Below, one piece after another: positions 8,590 through 16,240 of a stretch of 64,000 nucleotides of DNA. The stretch's first letter is position 1; every line of letters starts with the position of its first letter. Both the position numbers and the translations under genes were made by a program. This DNA is from UBA6663 sp044226485 (GTDB taxonomy: Bacteria > Chloroflexota > Anaerolineae > Anaerolineales > UBA6663): positions 310,001 to 374,000 of the forward strand of contig JBGAGY010000002.1 in NCBI GenBank assembly GCA_044226485.1, written 5' to 3'. The notes below the pieces were generated by a model. The model had not been told where the DNA came from, did not search any database, and saw nothing but the letters and a program-made list of their open reading frames with translations.

Positions 8590-9684
8590 CTACGGCGTCA
8601 GCCGGATCGACGTGATGGCCGAGCCAGGTGTGACGATGCCGGCGTCGAGGATGCGGGCGCCGTTGGCGGTGGCGAAGTCGTACGTGTAGATGTAGGTCAG
8701 GCCCGCCAGACGGCGAATGAACACGATCTTGCTACGCGTGATCCAGGCCGCGGCGTTTGTGCCGCCATCGCCCTGCGACTTGCGCAGATCGATCGGGACG
8801 ACGGACTGCGCGTTGCCCTGCAGGTCGATCAGCGTCAACTTGAGCACGTTGTCCTCGGTCATCCCCACGAGCAGCAACTGGCCGGTCGGGTCGAACGCGA
8901 TCGGGCTGACAAACGGAGCGCCCGGCGTGAGGTCGACGGGCTGCGAGCCTTCCGTGAGCGACATCAGATTGACATGCGTCAAATGAGTCTGCAGATCGGC
9001 GGCGCCGAACGTCAGTTGCGTGCCGTCCGGCGAAAAGGCCATGTCCTGCTCGACGATGTTCGGCGTGTTCGTGAGCTGGCGCGCCTGCCCATCGGCCACC
9101 GTCACCAGCCAGAGGTCGCGGCCGGCGCCGTCGGGGGCGGGGCGCGCCACCACCAGGGTCTTGCCATCCGGTGACCAGGCCGGCGCCAGGCCGTCGGTCA
9201 ACAGGCGCGGGTTCGAGCCGTCGGAGCCGATCAACCACACCTGACTGGCGCCAGCGGCGATGCGCTCGTAGGCCACCGTCAAGCCGTCGGGCGATTGCAC
9301 AACCTGACCGATCGTTTCGTCGGCGCCCGAGAGATCCGTCGCCGTGCCGTCCTCGGTCACCTTGAAGAGATGGGTCGGCTCCTTCTCGGCGGTGATCAGC
9401 AGGTCGCCGCTGGCCGCGTCACGCGCGCCGGCATCGCCGTAGGCGAGCCCGAGCTTGGTATAGACGAACTTCGTCTCGGAGGCGCAATCCCGGCCCTCCA
9501 GCACGCACGCCATCGGCACCAGAGCGTGAGTGGCGCGAGCATCGGCGGAGACGATGCCGACGAGCAACCATTTGGCGTTTGTCGTGTCGGCCTGCTGGCC
9601 GGGGGCGCAGGCGGTCAAGCAGGCGGCCGAAAGGCCGAGGGCCATCAGGCCGGCGAAGAGACGTAGGCGATTTTTCATCATCAT
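8590..9684 (-). CDS. TolB-like WD40/PD40 beta-propeller lipoprotein
   Basis: About 364 residues from the ATG at 9684. The N-terminus is basic and hydrophobic and ends in a lipobox-like LSAACLTAC, so it should be lipidated and extracytoplasmic. The mature part contains PD40-type blades such as VVQSPDGLTVAYERI, PAWSPDGKTLVVARP and MAFSPDGTQLTFGA, as in TolB propellers. These usually bind protein partners or ligands. A GTG at 9720 would extend the protein by 12 residues. It sits 11 nt after a TATAAT box, so the transcript could begin between them; neither start has a good Shine-Dalgarno. The gene stands alone between the LuxR-type regulator and prs. Function beyond the fold is unknown. Confidence 0.82.
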   Translation of the reverse strand: MMMKNRLRLFAGLMALGLSAACLTACAPGQQADTTNAKWLLVGIVSADARATHALVPMACVLEGRDCASETKFVYTKLGLAYGDAGARDAASGDLLITAEKEPTHLFKVTEDGTATDLSGADETIGQVVQSPDGLTVAYERIAAGASQVWLIGSDGSNPRLLTDGLAPAWSPDGKTLVVARPAPDGAGRDLWLVTVADGQARQLTNTPNIVEQDMAFSPDGTQLTFGAADLQTHLTHVNLMSLTEGSQPVDLTPGAPFVSPIAFDPTGQLLLVGMTEDNVLKLTLIDLQGNAQSVVPIDLRKSQGDGGTNAAAWITRSKIVFIRRLAGLTYIYTYDFATANGARILDAGIVTPGSAITSIRLTP

Positions 9685-9731
9685 CTCGTGGGTCTGCGGC
9701 GTGGATATCGACTGCGTCACACCGCCAGGGC

Positions 9732-9737
9732 ATTATA
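9732..9737 (-). promoter_or_regulatory. -10 box for TolB-like gene
   Basis: TATAAT on the minus strand, 11 nt before a GTG and about 48 nt before the preferred ATG. The expected -35 position falls inside the 59-bp palindrome at 9743-9801, so the palindrome may influence this promoter. No good -35 hexamer is visible. Confidence 0.45.
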
Positions 9738-9742
9738 CGAGT

Positions 9743-9801
9743 AAGCGCGGGCCTAGAAGGTGCGCGGGGCCCGGCCCCGCGCACCTTCTAGGCCCGCGCT
9801 T
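9743..9801. terminator. Near-perfect 59-bp palindrome after LuxR-type gene
   Basis: Two fully complementary 29-nt arms (9743-9771 and 9773-9801) flank a single central base at 9772. The arm begins AAGCGCGGGCCTAGAAGG. It lies 3 nt past the stop of the MalT/LuxR-type gene on the minus strand. Its arm sequence is not shared with the other repeats here. Likely an RNA hairpin terminator; in DNA it could extrude as a cruciform. Confidence 0.8.
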
Positions 9802-9804
9802 CTT

Positions 9805-12792
9805 TCACGACACAAGGCTGAGTTCGCGGGCGCGGGCGATGGCCTGGAAGCGGCTCGTGGCGTTGAGCTTGGAGTAGATGTTGCTCAGGTGCGTCTTGAC
9901 CGTGCTCTCTGAGACGGAGAGTTCACTGGCGATCTCGCGGTTCGAACAGCCGGCGCTGAGCAGCTTGAGGACGTCTTGCTCGCGGGCCGAAATCGTCGCC
10001 GAGGTCGTGAGGTTCTCGAGTTCGACCTTCGAGATCTGCGAGTGCAGGCCGCCGGGGTCGAGCAGATGCAGCAGTTCCTTTGTGAAGACGCGCGAGTCGG
10101 CGTTGAGTTCCTTGCTGTTCCACAGCAGCCAGAGGAGCGGCACGCAGGCGGCCCCGCCATCCAGGAAGGGGCGGATGAAACGCTCGGGCGCTGCGAGGCG
10201 GACGGCCTCGTTCATCACCTGCAAGGCCTGATTCACTTTGTGCTGGCCGAAGAGCGCGAGCGCCAACGGGATGCGCACGACCAGGATCGGTTCGAAGGCG
10301 ATCCCGTACGGGTGAGCGAGGACGAACTCGTTCAGCAGCGTCTCAGCCTCCCCGTACTGCTCCTTCCTCAGACAGAATTCCGCCTTGACCAGCTTGAGCA
10401 GGTTGTTGCCTTCGCTGTCCGCGAGTTCACGGATGATGTGTTCGGCCGATTCGCTGTCGCCGCTGCGCAGGCAGATCAGGGCTTCGTACGTCATGAGGTC
10501 GAGATCGGACCAAGTGGCCGAGGGGCGGCGCAAGTGCAGATTGCGGATCGACTGGATCGTGACGTGCGCCTCTGCCCACTGCCCCTGCGCCATCTGCACC
10601 TTGGCGCGCAGCACGGCGGTGTCGACGATGCGGTTGCTGCTCGTCGGGTTGGGATCGACCTCGTCGGCCTGATCCAGATACTTCTTCGCCAGGTCGGGCT
10701 CGTTCCGCTCCAGATGCAGGTGGCACAGCGCGTTGAGGACGATGCTCGCCGGCCCCGGCAATCTGGGTCGTTGCGCCAGCGCCTGTTCGATGATCTGGCG
10801 GCCCAGCCTCTCGGCGCGCCGCAGGTGACCGGCGACGATGGCGCGCATCGCCAGCACACCGCCGGCCATCAGGATGACGAACAGGTTGTGGTGAAGTTGA
10901 GCGTCATGCAACAACTCGGCGATCTGATCGTCGAGCGACGTCAGGCCGTAGCTGTACGCGGGCTTGAGCAGGTGGAGTCGATCGAGCAGTTCCCAGCGAG
11001 CGTCGTACTTGTTGCCAAGGCGAACCGGAGGAATGAAGGCGTCGCCCTGAGCCCAGGTGCGCCGGATGCGCTGGATCTCGGCCAGCACCTCGCGCTCGTC
11101 GCGGGTGAGCGAGGCCGCCGACTTGCTGGCCAGGCTGAGTTCGACGTGCAGGATGAACCGCTCGATCCGGCTGTGAGGCAGGCCGGCGTTCGCCAGGCGC
11201 AGGTAGACGAGGAGCAGGTTTTTGTGCTTTTGCACGACGGTTTCGGGCAATTCCTGCAGCCAGCGCAGCAGGCGCGAGTCTTCGCCGTATTGCTCGAGCT
11301 CTCGCAGCGCCATTTCCTCCATCAGGGCCGCTGCCTCCTCCCAGGCCTTGATGGCCAGCAGGTGATAGATCGCGTCGGCCGGCGCGTATTGATCTCGATA
11401 CCACTGAGCGGCGCGCTGATGCAGGCGCGGCAGATCCTCGGGATAGCGCGCCTGGAGCTGGCTGAGCAGCATCTCGGCGAAGAGGTCGTGATAGCGATAC
11501 CAACCCTGTTGCTCGAGACGCGCGACGAACAGGTTCTCCTCCCACAGATGGGCGAGCATCGCGTCGCCGTCGTTCTGGCCGGTCAGGGCATCGCACAGAC
11601 TCCCGTTGAGGTGCTTGAGGATGGCGGTCTTCAGCAGAAACTCCTGGACGCGCGGGCTCGAGCGTTGCAGCACGGTCTCCATGAAGTACTCGCGCATGTA
11701 GATGTGCGCGCCGCTGAAGGTGTCGATGAAATGCCGGCGATCTTCTTGTTTGGCCAGCGCCACGGCGGTCAGAGTCAGGCCGGCCGCCCAGCCCTCAGTG
11801 TGTTTGACGAGCGTCTCGAGGTCGGCGTAGGCGAGGGAAGGATCCTGGGCGTACTGCTGCAGGTAGTGGATGCCCTCGGCCAGCGTGAAACGCAGATCCT
11901 GCGCTTCGAGCTCGGTCAGGCGGCCTTGCGAACGGAGATGCGCCAGGGCGAGCGGCGGGCGCGTGTGGCCCGCGATGACCAGCTGCACGTGCGGCGGGAA
12001 GAAGGCCAGCCACTGCTGGAGGAAGTCGTGGATCTCCGAGCTGTTGATGTTATGGAAGTCGTCGAGCACGAGGCCCAGGCGCTGCGTGCACGCCAGAGTC
12101 TGGGCGATGTCGTTGCTGAGGTGCGCGATGACCTCCTGGATGTTGAAACTGGTCGAGGCGTTCAGGTAGGTCAACAACTCACGGCCGAACTCATAGCCGA
12201 GCGTCTGCAACGAACGAACCAGCGAGAACCAGAATCGTTGCGGAACATTGTCGTCGGCGTCGAGCGCGATCCAGGCGATTGGAAAGCCACAGGTCTGCCG
12301 CCAGTCGTGGAGGAGCGTGCTCTTGCCGAAGCCGCTCGGCGCGCAGATGATCGTCAGCGGCGTCGTGATCTGGCGCACCAGACGCGGTCGGTTGACCAGA
12401 ATGTGCGGAGGCACCGGGACATTGAACTTGCCTAGAGGAGTCAGCGCGGGCAACGCTGCAGGCAGCGCCACGCCGGTTTCGGCTGAAAGTCGAGGGCTTT
12501 CCTTGAACAGCGCCTTTCCCGAAAGCTCGAGGCAGGCCTTTTCAAGGCGTTCAGGGGTCAACTCCTCGTGTTTTCCCAGATAGATCTTGGAGAGCTTCCC
12601 GCCCGTGCGTCGATAGGCATACCAGTAGCCCTGGCGGCGTCGCGACTCACATTGGGCCGTGAACTTGCCGTTTTCGCCTTGGTATGAGAATTTGCCGCCC
12701 TGTTCCAGCCAGGTGAACCACTCGGGCGAACCGACGTCGAGGCCGCACGCGTCGGTCTGGAGCCGTCCTTCACGGACGATGCATTTCGACAT
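9805..12792 (-). CDS. MalT/LuxR-family ATP-dependent transcriptional activator
   Basis: A 995-residue STAND-type regulator. Residues ~1-90 form a small domain with YWYAYRRTGGKLSKIYLGKH. The NTPase domain begins at VPVPPHILVNRPRL, with P-loop APSGFGKSTLL (~149-161) and GLVLDDFH as the Walker B region. A helical TPR-like sensor region follows. The C-terminal LuxR helix-turn-helix (~925-990) shows ISAREQDVLKLLSAG, NREIASELSVSESTVKTH and LNATSRFQA. Members oligomerise on binding an inducer and ATP, then activate sugar or secondary genes. It is divergent from the ABC importer/GH3 operon, and a perfect inverted repeat (12815-12854) overlies its own -10 box. It probably controls that operon and itself; the inducer, perhaps an oligosaccharide, is inferred. 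Confidence 0.92.
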   Translation of the reverse strand: MSKCIVREGRLQTDACGLDVGSPEWFTWLEQGGKFSYQGENGKFTAQCESRRRQGYWYAYRRTGGKLSKIYLGKHEELTPERLEKACLELSGKALFKESPRLSAETGVALPAALPALTPLGKFNVPVPPHILVNRPRLVRQITTPLTIICAPSGFGKSTLLHDWRQTCGFPIAWIALDADDNVPQRFWFSLVRSLQTLGYEFGRELLTYLNASTSFNIQEVIAHLSNDIAQTLACTQRLGLVLDDFHNINSSEIHDFLQQWLAFFPPHVQLVIAGHTRPPLALAHLRSQGRLTELEAQDLRFTLAEGIHYLQQYAQDPSLAYADLETLVKHTEGWAAGLTLTAVALAKQEDRRHFIDTFSGAHIYMREYFMETVLQRSSPRVQEFLLKTAILKHLNGSLCDALTGQNDGDAMLAHLWEENLFVARLEQQGWYRYHDLFAEMLLSQLQARYPEDLPRLHQRAAQWYRDQYAPADAIYHLLAIKAWEEAAALMEEMALRELEQYGEDSRLLRWLQELPETVVQKHKNLLLVYLRLANAGLPHSRIERFILHVELSLASKSAASLTRDEREVLAEIQRIRRTWAQGDAFIPPVRLGNKYDARWELLDRLHLLKPAYSYGLTSLDDQIAELLHDAQLHHNLFVILMAGGVLAMRAIVAGHLRRAERLGRQIIEQALAQRPRLPGPASIVLNALCHLHLERNEPDLAKKYLDQADEVDPNPTSSNRIVDTAVLRAKVQMAQGQWAEAHVTIQSIRNLHLRRPSATWSDLDLMTYEALICLRSGDSESAEHIIRELADSEGNNLLKLVKAEFCLRKEQYGEAETLLNEFVLAHPYGIAFEPILVVRIPLALALFGQHKVNQALQVMNEAVRLAAPERFIRPFLDGGAACVPLLWLLWNSKELNADSRVFTKELLHLLDPGGLHSQISKVELENLTTSATISAREQDVLKLLSAGCSNREIASELSVSESTVKTHLSNIYSKLNATSRFQAIARARELSLVS

Positions 12793-12814
12793 TCACTACC
12801 CCCAAACAGCCCAA

Positions 12815-12854
12815 AAGTTACCCAACGGCATCATTATACACCGTTGGGTAACTT
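12815..12854. promoter_or_regulatory. Perfect inverted-repeat operator over luxR-type promoter
   Basis: Arms AAGTTACCCAACGG (12815-12828) and its exact complement (12841-12854) are separated by 12 nt. The spacer holds TATAAT on the minus strand (12838-12833), preceded by TG, about 40 nt before the regulator start. This geometry fits an autoregulatory operator for the adjacent MalT/LuxR-type protein. The spacing of arm centres (26 bp) is about two and a half helical turns. Confidence 0.7.
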
Positions 12855-12987
12855 CCGAGTCGGGCTGTCATCCCAGCACTGGACGCGAGTCTTCGGCGTT
12901 TTTTTACGGCTGTTTCAAAGGGTTGTTCCAGCGAAATCGTCCAACCCCCCGATGCCCCGTTTCATGGCCTGGTCTATTCTCAAAAAT

Positions 12988-13027
12988 GGTGATCTTTCCG
13001 CGGCACTCGGAGTAACCGGAAATCACC
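12988..13027. promoter_or_regulatory. Imperfect inverted repeat in leader of ABC binding-protein gene
   Basis: GGTGATCTTTCCG (12988-13000) pairs with CGGAAATCACC (13017-13027) apart from a bulge. It lies 43 nt before the binding-protein start, ahead of a strong Shine-Dalgarno (AGGAGAAGGAG). It could be an operator half of the divergent control region or an mRNA hairpin. The rest of the 12793-13070 intergenic region shows no other gene. Confidence 0.4.
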
Positions 13028-13070
13028 ACCTGCATCTCTTCACAAACCTATAGGAGAAGGAGTAGCACAG

Positions 13071-15017
13071 ATGCCCAAGAAAATGCACGTGTTTGCTAGC
13101 TTTGTAACCGTGCTCAGTACCGTGCTCGCGGCCTGCGGACCGGCCGTGACTGCGGCCCCCACCGCGGCGGTTGAGCCGACGGTGGCCCCGACCAAGGCGG
13201 CTGAGCCGACGGTGGCCCCCACCGAGGCGCCCGCGGTTGAACCGACCGTCGCCCCGACGGAAGCCCCCGCCGTGGTCGAACCCGGTGGCACGCTCCCCCG
13301 CAATGAGACCCTGTACTTCAACGGTCAGCAGTGGGGCGCTGTGGCTTGCTGGAACCCCTACTCGTCCAGCTGCAACAACGGCCTCGGCATCGCCCAGGGC
13401 GACAACGCCCGCGTCACGATGTTCGAGACGCCCTATCTGTACAACATGCTCGATGGCAAGCAGTATCCGCTGCTGGCCGACGGCGACTACACCTGGAATG
13501 CCGATCGCACCGAGCTGACCTTCAAGATCAAGCCCGCTGCGCATTGGAGCGATGGCACGCCGGTGACCGCTGAAGACGTCGCCTACACGTGGGCCGCGCA
13601 CACCAAGTACGAGACCAACACGTACAACGGCAGCAAGGACTACATCGAGGCCATTGAGGCCGTCGATCCCGCGACCGTTGTGATCAAGGCCAAGCTGGGC
13701 GAGGACGGCAAGGCCGTCAACCCGCTGTCGGTTGCCGCGTATGTCAGCAGCAACTACGTGATCCAGAAGGCCTGGACGCAGACGCTGGAAGCCCGCGTCG
13801 GCGATGACAAGGCCGCCTTCGCGGCTGATGTGGCCGAAGACGTCGTTTGGTCGGGCCCGTACCACAAGTTCTTTGCGGACGAGACCAAGGTCGTGTTCGT
13901 GCGCGATGACAACTACTGGGGTCAGGATGCCAGCATGTGGGGCAAGCTGCCCGCGCCCAAGTACCTGGCGCATGCCATGTACAAGGACAACGCCGCCGGT
14001 TTCGCCGCCTTCCAGGCCGGTGAAGTCGATGTAAGCCAGCAGTTCAACGCCAACATCCAGGACCTGTGGCTCAAGGATGGTCTGCCTGTTTCGACCTACC
14101 TGCCCGAGGCCCCGTACGGCATCGGCGCCAGCCTTCCGACCGCGTTCTTCAATCTGGGCATTGAGAGCCTCCAGAACGTCGCGATCCGCAAGGCCATCGC
14201 CATGGCCGTCGACTACGACACCATCATCGCCAACGCGATGACCAACCAGTCCGCGACCTTCAACCAGGTCCCGCGCTCGGTCATGAACCCGACCGCCGGC
14301 GAGCAGGCCATGTACGACCAGGCCGCCGTCAAGGATCTGCAGTGGGCTGGCAAGGACATCGACGGCGCTAACGCTCTGCTCGATGAGGCTGGCATCGTCG
14401 ACTCCGACGGCGATGGCTGGCGCGATATGGATGGCAAGAAGCTCAGCTACGTCGCGACCTGCCCGAACGGCTGGTCCGACTGGCAGGCCGCGATCGAAGT
14501 GGTCGCTGCCGCGGGCAAGGGCATCGGTATCGAGATCACGACCAACTACCCCGAGTGGTCGGTCTACCAGACGATCGTGACCGACTGGGCCTCCCTGCAG
14601 GCGACGCCTGGCTACGACATCTTCATGATGTGGAGCGGTGGCGCTGGCCCGACGCAGCCTTGGGGCCGTGTTCGTGGCCTGATCGGCGGCGAGTTCGCTC
14701 AGACCGCTGGTAACTGGAACGGCAACTGGGGCGGCTACAAGAACGCCGACGCCGATGCGATCATCCAGGCCATCCCTGGCATGACCGATGCGGCTGACCT
14801 CAAGGCTGCCTACACCGAGTTGACCAAGATCTACCTGACGGATGTTCCTTCCTTCACCCTGATGTACCGGCCGCAGTCGTTCCACGCCGTGAACGAGAGC
14901 GTCTGGACGAACTTCCCGCATCAGGACGACGGGACGAACCCGCCCGTGCCTCCGATGGACATGACGGACGGTTGGGGCGTTGCGGGTCTGTACAACCTGA
15001 CCCTGGTCACGCCGTAA
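13071..15017 (+). CDS. ABC importer substrate-binding lipoprotein, SBP family 5
   Basis: A 648-residue extracytoplasmic binding protein. The signal ends in the lipobox LSTVLAAC with Cys ~22. A Pro/Thr/Ala stalk of VEPTVAPT-like repeats (~30-68) precedes the folded part. SBP_bac_5 features are WSDGTPVTAEDVAYTWAAH, and a DSDGDGWRDMDGKKL segment typical of the family. It presents a ligand to the permeases encoded next. Family 5 proteins bind peptides, nickel, or beta-linked oligosaccharides in thermophiles. The GH3 enzyme ending this operon makes a beta-glucoside likely. The start is fixed by AGGAGAAGGAG 8 nt upstream. Two hairpins follow before the first permease, a usual way to make the binding protein in excess. 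Confidence 0.93.
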   Translation: MPKKMHVFASFVTVLSTVLAACGPAVTAAPTAAVEPTVAPTKAAEPTVAPTEAPAVEPTVAPTEAPAVVEPGGTLPRNETLYFNGQQWGAVACWNPYSSSCNNGLGIAQGDNARVTMFETPYLYNMLDGKQYPLLADGDYTWNADRTELTFKIKPAAHWSDGTPVTAEDVAYTWAAHTKYETNTYNGSKDYIEAIEAVDPATVVIKAKLGEDGKAVNPLSVAAYVSSNYVIQKAWTQTLEARVGDDKAAFAADVAEDVVWSGPYHKFFADETKVVFVRDDNYWGQDASMWGKLPAPKYLAHAMYKDNAAGFAAFQAGEVDVSQQFNANIQDLWLKDGLPVSTYLPEAPYGIGASLPTAFFNLGIESLQNVAIRKAIAMAVDYDTIIANAMTNQSATFNQVPRSVMNPTAGEQAMYDQAAVKDLQWAGKDIDGANALLDEAGIVDSDGDGWRDMDGKKLSYVATCPNGWSDWQAAIEVVAAAGKGIGIEITTNYPEWSVYQTIVTDWASLQATPGYDIFMMWSGGAGPTQPWGRVRGLIGGEFAQTAGNWNGNWGGYKNADADAIIQAIPGMTDAADLKAAYTELTKIYLTDVPSFTLMYRPQSFHAVNESVWTNFPHQDDGTNPPVPPMDMTDGWGVAGLYNLTLVTP

Positions 15018-15032
15018 CCTGAAGCTACTCCC

Positions 15033-15070
15033 CGATTGCCCTGCCTTGCACGTCGGAGGCAGGGCAATCG
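15033..15070 (+). terminator. Hairpin between binding protein and permease genes
   Basis: Perfect 14-bp arms (CGATTGCCCTGCCT and complement) enclose a 10-nt loop, 15 nt after the stop. No T run follows, so it is more likely an RNA-stabilising 3' hairpin or attenuator than a full terminator. Confidence 0.7.
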
Positions 15071-15101
15071 GACGAGCGCACTCGTCAGATACCGACACAC
15101 G

Positions 15102-15155
15102 AAACGGGGGTGCTCGACGGCGGGGTTTCGACCCCTACGCGGCACCCCTGTTTTG
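15102..15155 (+). terminator. Compound terminator-like hairpin before first permease
   Basis: Outer arms GGGGTGC (15107-15113) and GCACCCC (15142-15148), extended by AAAC/GTTT, enclose a second stem GGGGT-TTCG-ACCCC with a UUCG tetraloop. TGTTTTGTTT follows directly. It should attenuate transcription into the permease genes, leaving the binding protein mRNA more abundant. Confidence 0.65.
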
Positions 15156-15220
15156 TTTGCTCAAACACACGCCGCCAGCAGGCGCATCGGCCCGGCGCCA
15201 CTTTCGGAGGAGGAGCGGAT

Positions 15221-16225
15221 TTGAAAGGATATCGGAAATACTTCACCACGAAACTGGTCTGGTTTCTGACCACTTTCGTGTTTGCCTTCCTCCTGAACTT
15301 CATCCTGCCGCGCATGATGCCAGGCGACCCGGTCGCCGTCATCACTCAACGAGTGACTCAAGGCATGACGAGTCAATCCGGCGCGCAGGCGGTCTATCAG
15401 CAGTACGCCGAGCAGTTTGGCACCAACAAGCCAGTCTGGGAACAGTTCATCAAGTACATCGTGAACGTCTTCCAGGGCGATTTCGGAGTCTCGTTCAGCC
15501 AATATCCGCGCCCCGTTTCGCAGGTGCTCGGCGCCTCGATCTGGTGGACGCTCGCGCTGCAGTTCCCGGCGATCATCGTCGGGTGGTTGATCGGCAACTC
15601 ATTGGGCGCCTTGGCCGCTTACCTCAAGGGCGGCTTCGACAAAGTGCTCATGCCGGTCAGCATCTTCATCAGCAATTTCCCGGCCTTCGGCATGGCCGTC
15701 ATTATGCTGGTCATCTTCGGCGTCAACCTGAAATGGTTCCCGACGTCGGGTGGCTACGGCTTCGACCTGATCCCCAGCGCAAGTTGGGGCTTCGTCTGGT
15801 CCGTGATCGTCCACTACCAGCTGCCGTTCTGGTCGATCGTGTTGATCTCCATCGGCGGGCAGGCCATCGGCATGCGCTCGATGGCGATCTACGAGCTCAA
15901 CGCCGACTACGTGAAGTATGCCCGCTTCATGGGCATCAAAGACTGGAAGATCATCGGCTACGTGTTCCGCAACGCGATGCTGCCGCAGATCACGGGCCTG
16001 GCGCTCTCGATCGGCACGATGGTCGGCGGCGCGCTTGTGGCCGAGATCATCTTCAGCTACCCGGGCCTCGGCTATACGATCCTCAACGGCGTCATGGGGC
16101 AGGACTACCCGCTCATCTCCGCCGCAACCCTGATCATCACGGTCATGGTCCTGATCGCCAACTTCGCGATCGAGATCATCTACGGCTTGATCGATCCGCG
16201 CGTCAAGGCGGCTCAGGCGGAGTGA
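15221..16225 (+). CDS. ABC importer permease, DppB/OppB type
   Basis: A 334-residue inner-membrane permease from a TTG start at 15221. GGAGGAGGAG lies 6 nt upstream, and LKGYRKYFTTKLVWFLTTFVF then gives the usual N-terminal helix. Upstream in-frame codons read through the hairpin and are not likely translated. About six membrane segments are seen. LPRMMPGDPV follows helix 1, as in DppB. The cytoplasmic EAA loop region is ELNADYVKYARFMGIKDW, which docks on the ATPase. The C-terminus ends LIDPRVK, standard for the family. It should dimerise with the next gene product. Confidence 0.92.
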   Translation: MKGYRKYFTTKLVWFLTTFVFAFLLNFILPRMMPGDPVAVITQRVTQGMTSQSGAQAVYQQYAEQFGTNKPVWEQFIKYIVNVFQGDFGVSFSQYPRPVSQVLGASIWWTLALQFPAIIVGWLIGNSLGALAAYLKGGFDKVLMPVSIFISNFPAFGMAVIMLVIFGVNLKWFPTSGGYGFDLIPSASWGFVWSVIVHYQLPFWSIVLISIGGQAIGMRSMAIYELNADYVKYARFMGIKDWKIIGYVFRNAMLPQITGLALSIGTMVGGALVAEIIFSYPGLGYTILNGVMGQDYPLISAATLIITVMVLIANFAIEIIYGLIDPRVKAAQAE

Positions 16226-16240
16226 GGCAAGGTAGACGCT

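Noticed and set aside
13040..13321. Minus-strand frame with VGATVGS repeats
   Set aside because: It is the reverse complement of the VEPTVAPT stalk of the ABC binding protein and carries no separate start signal.
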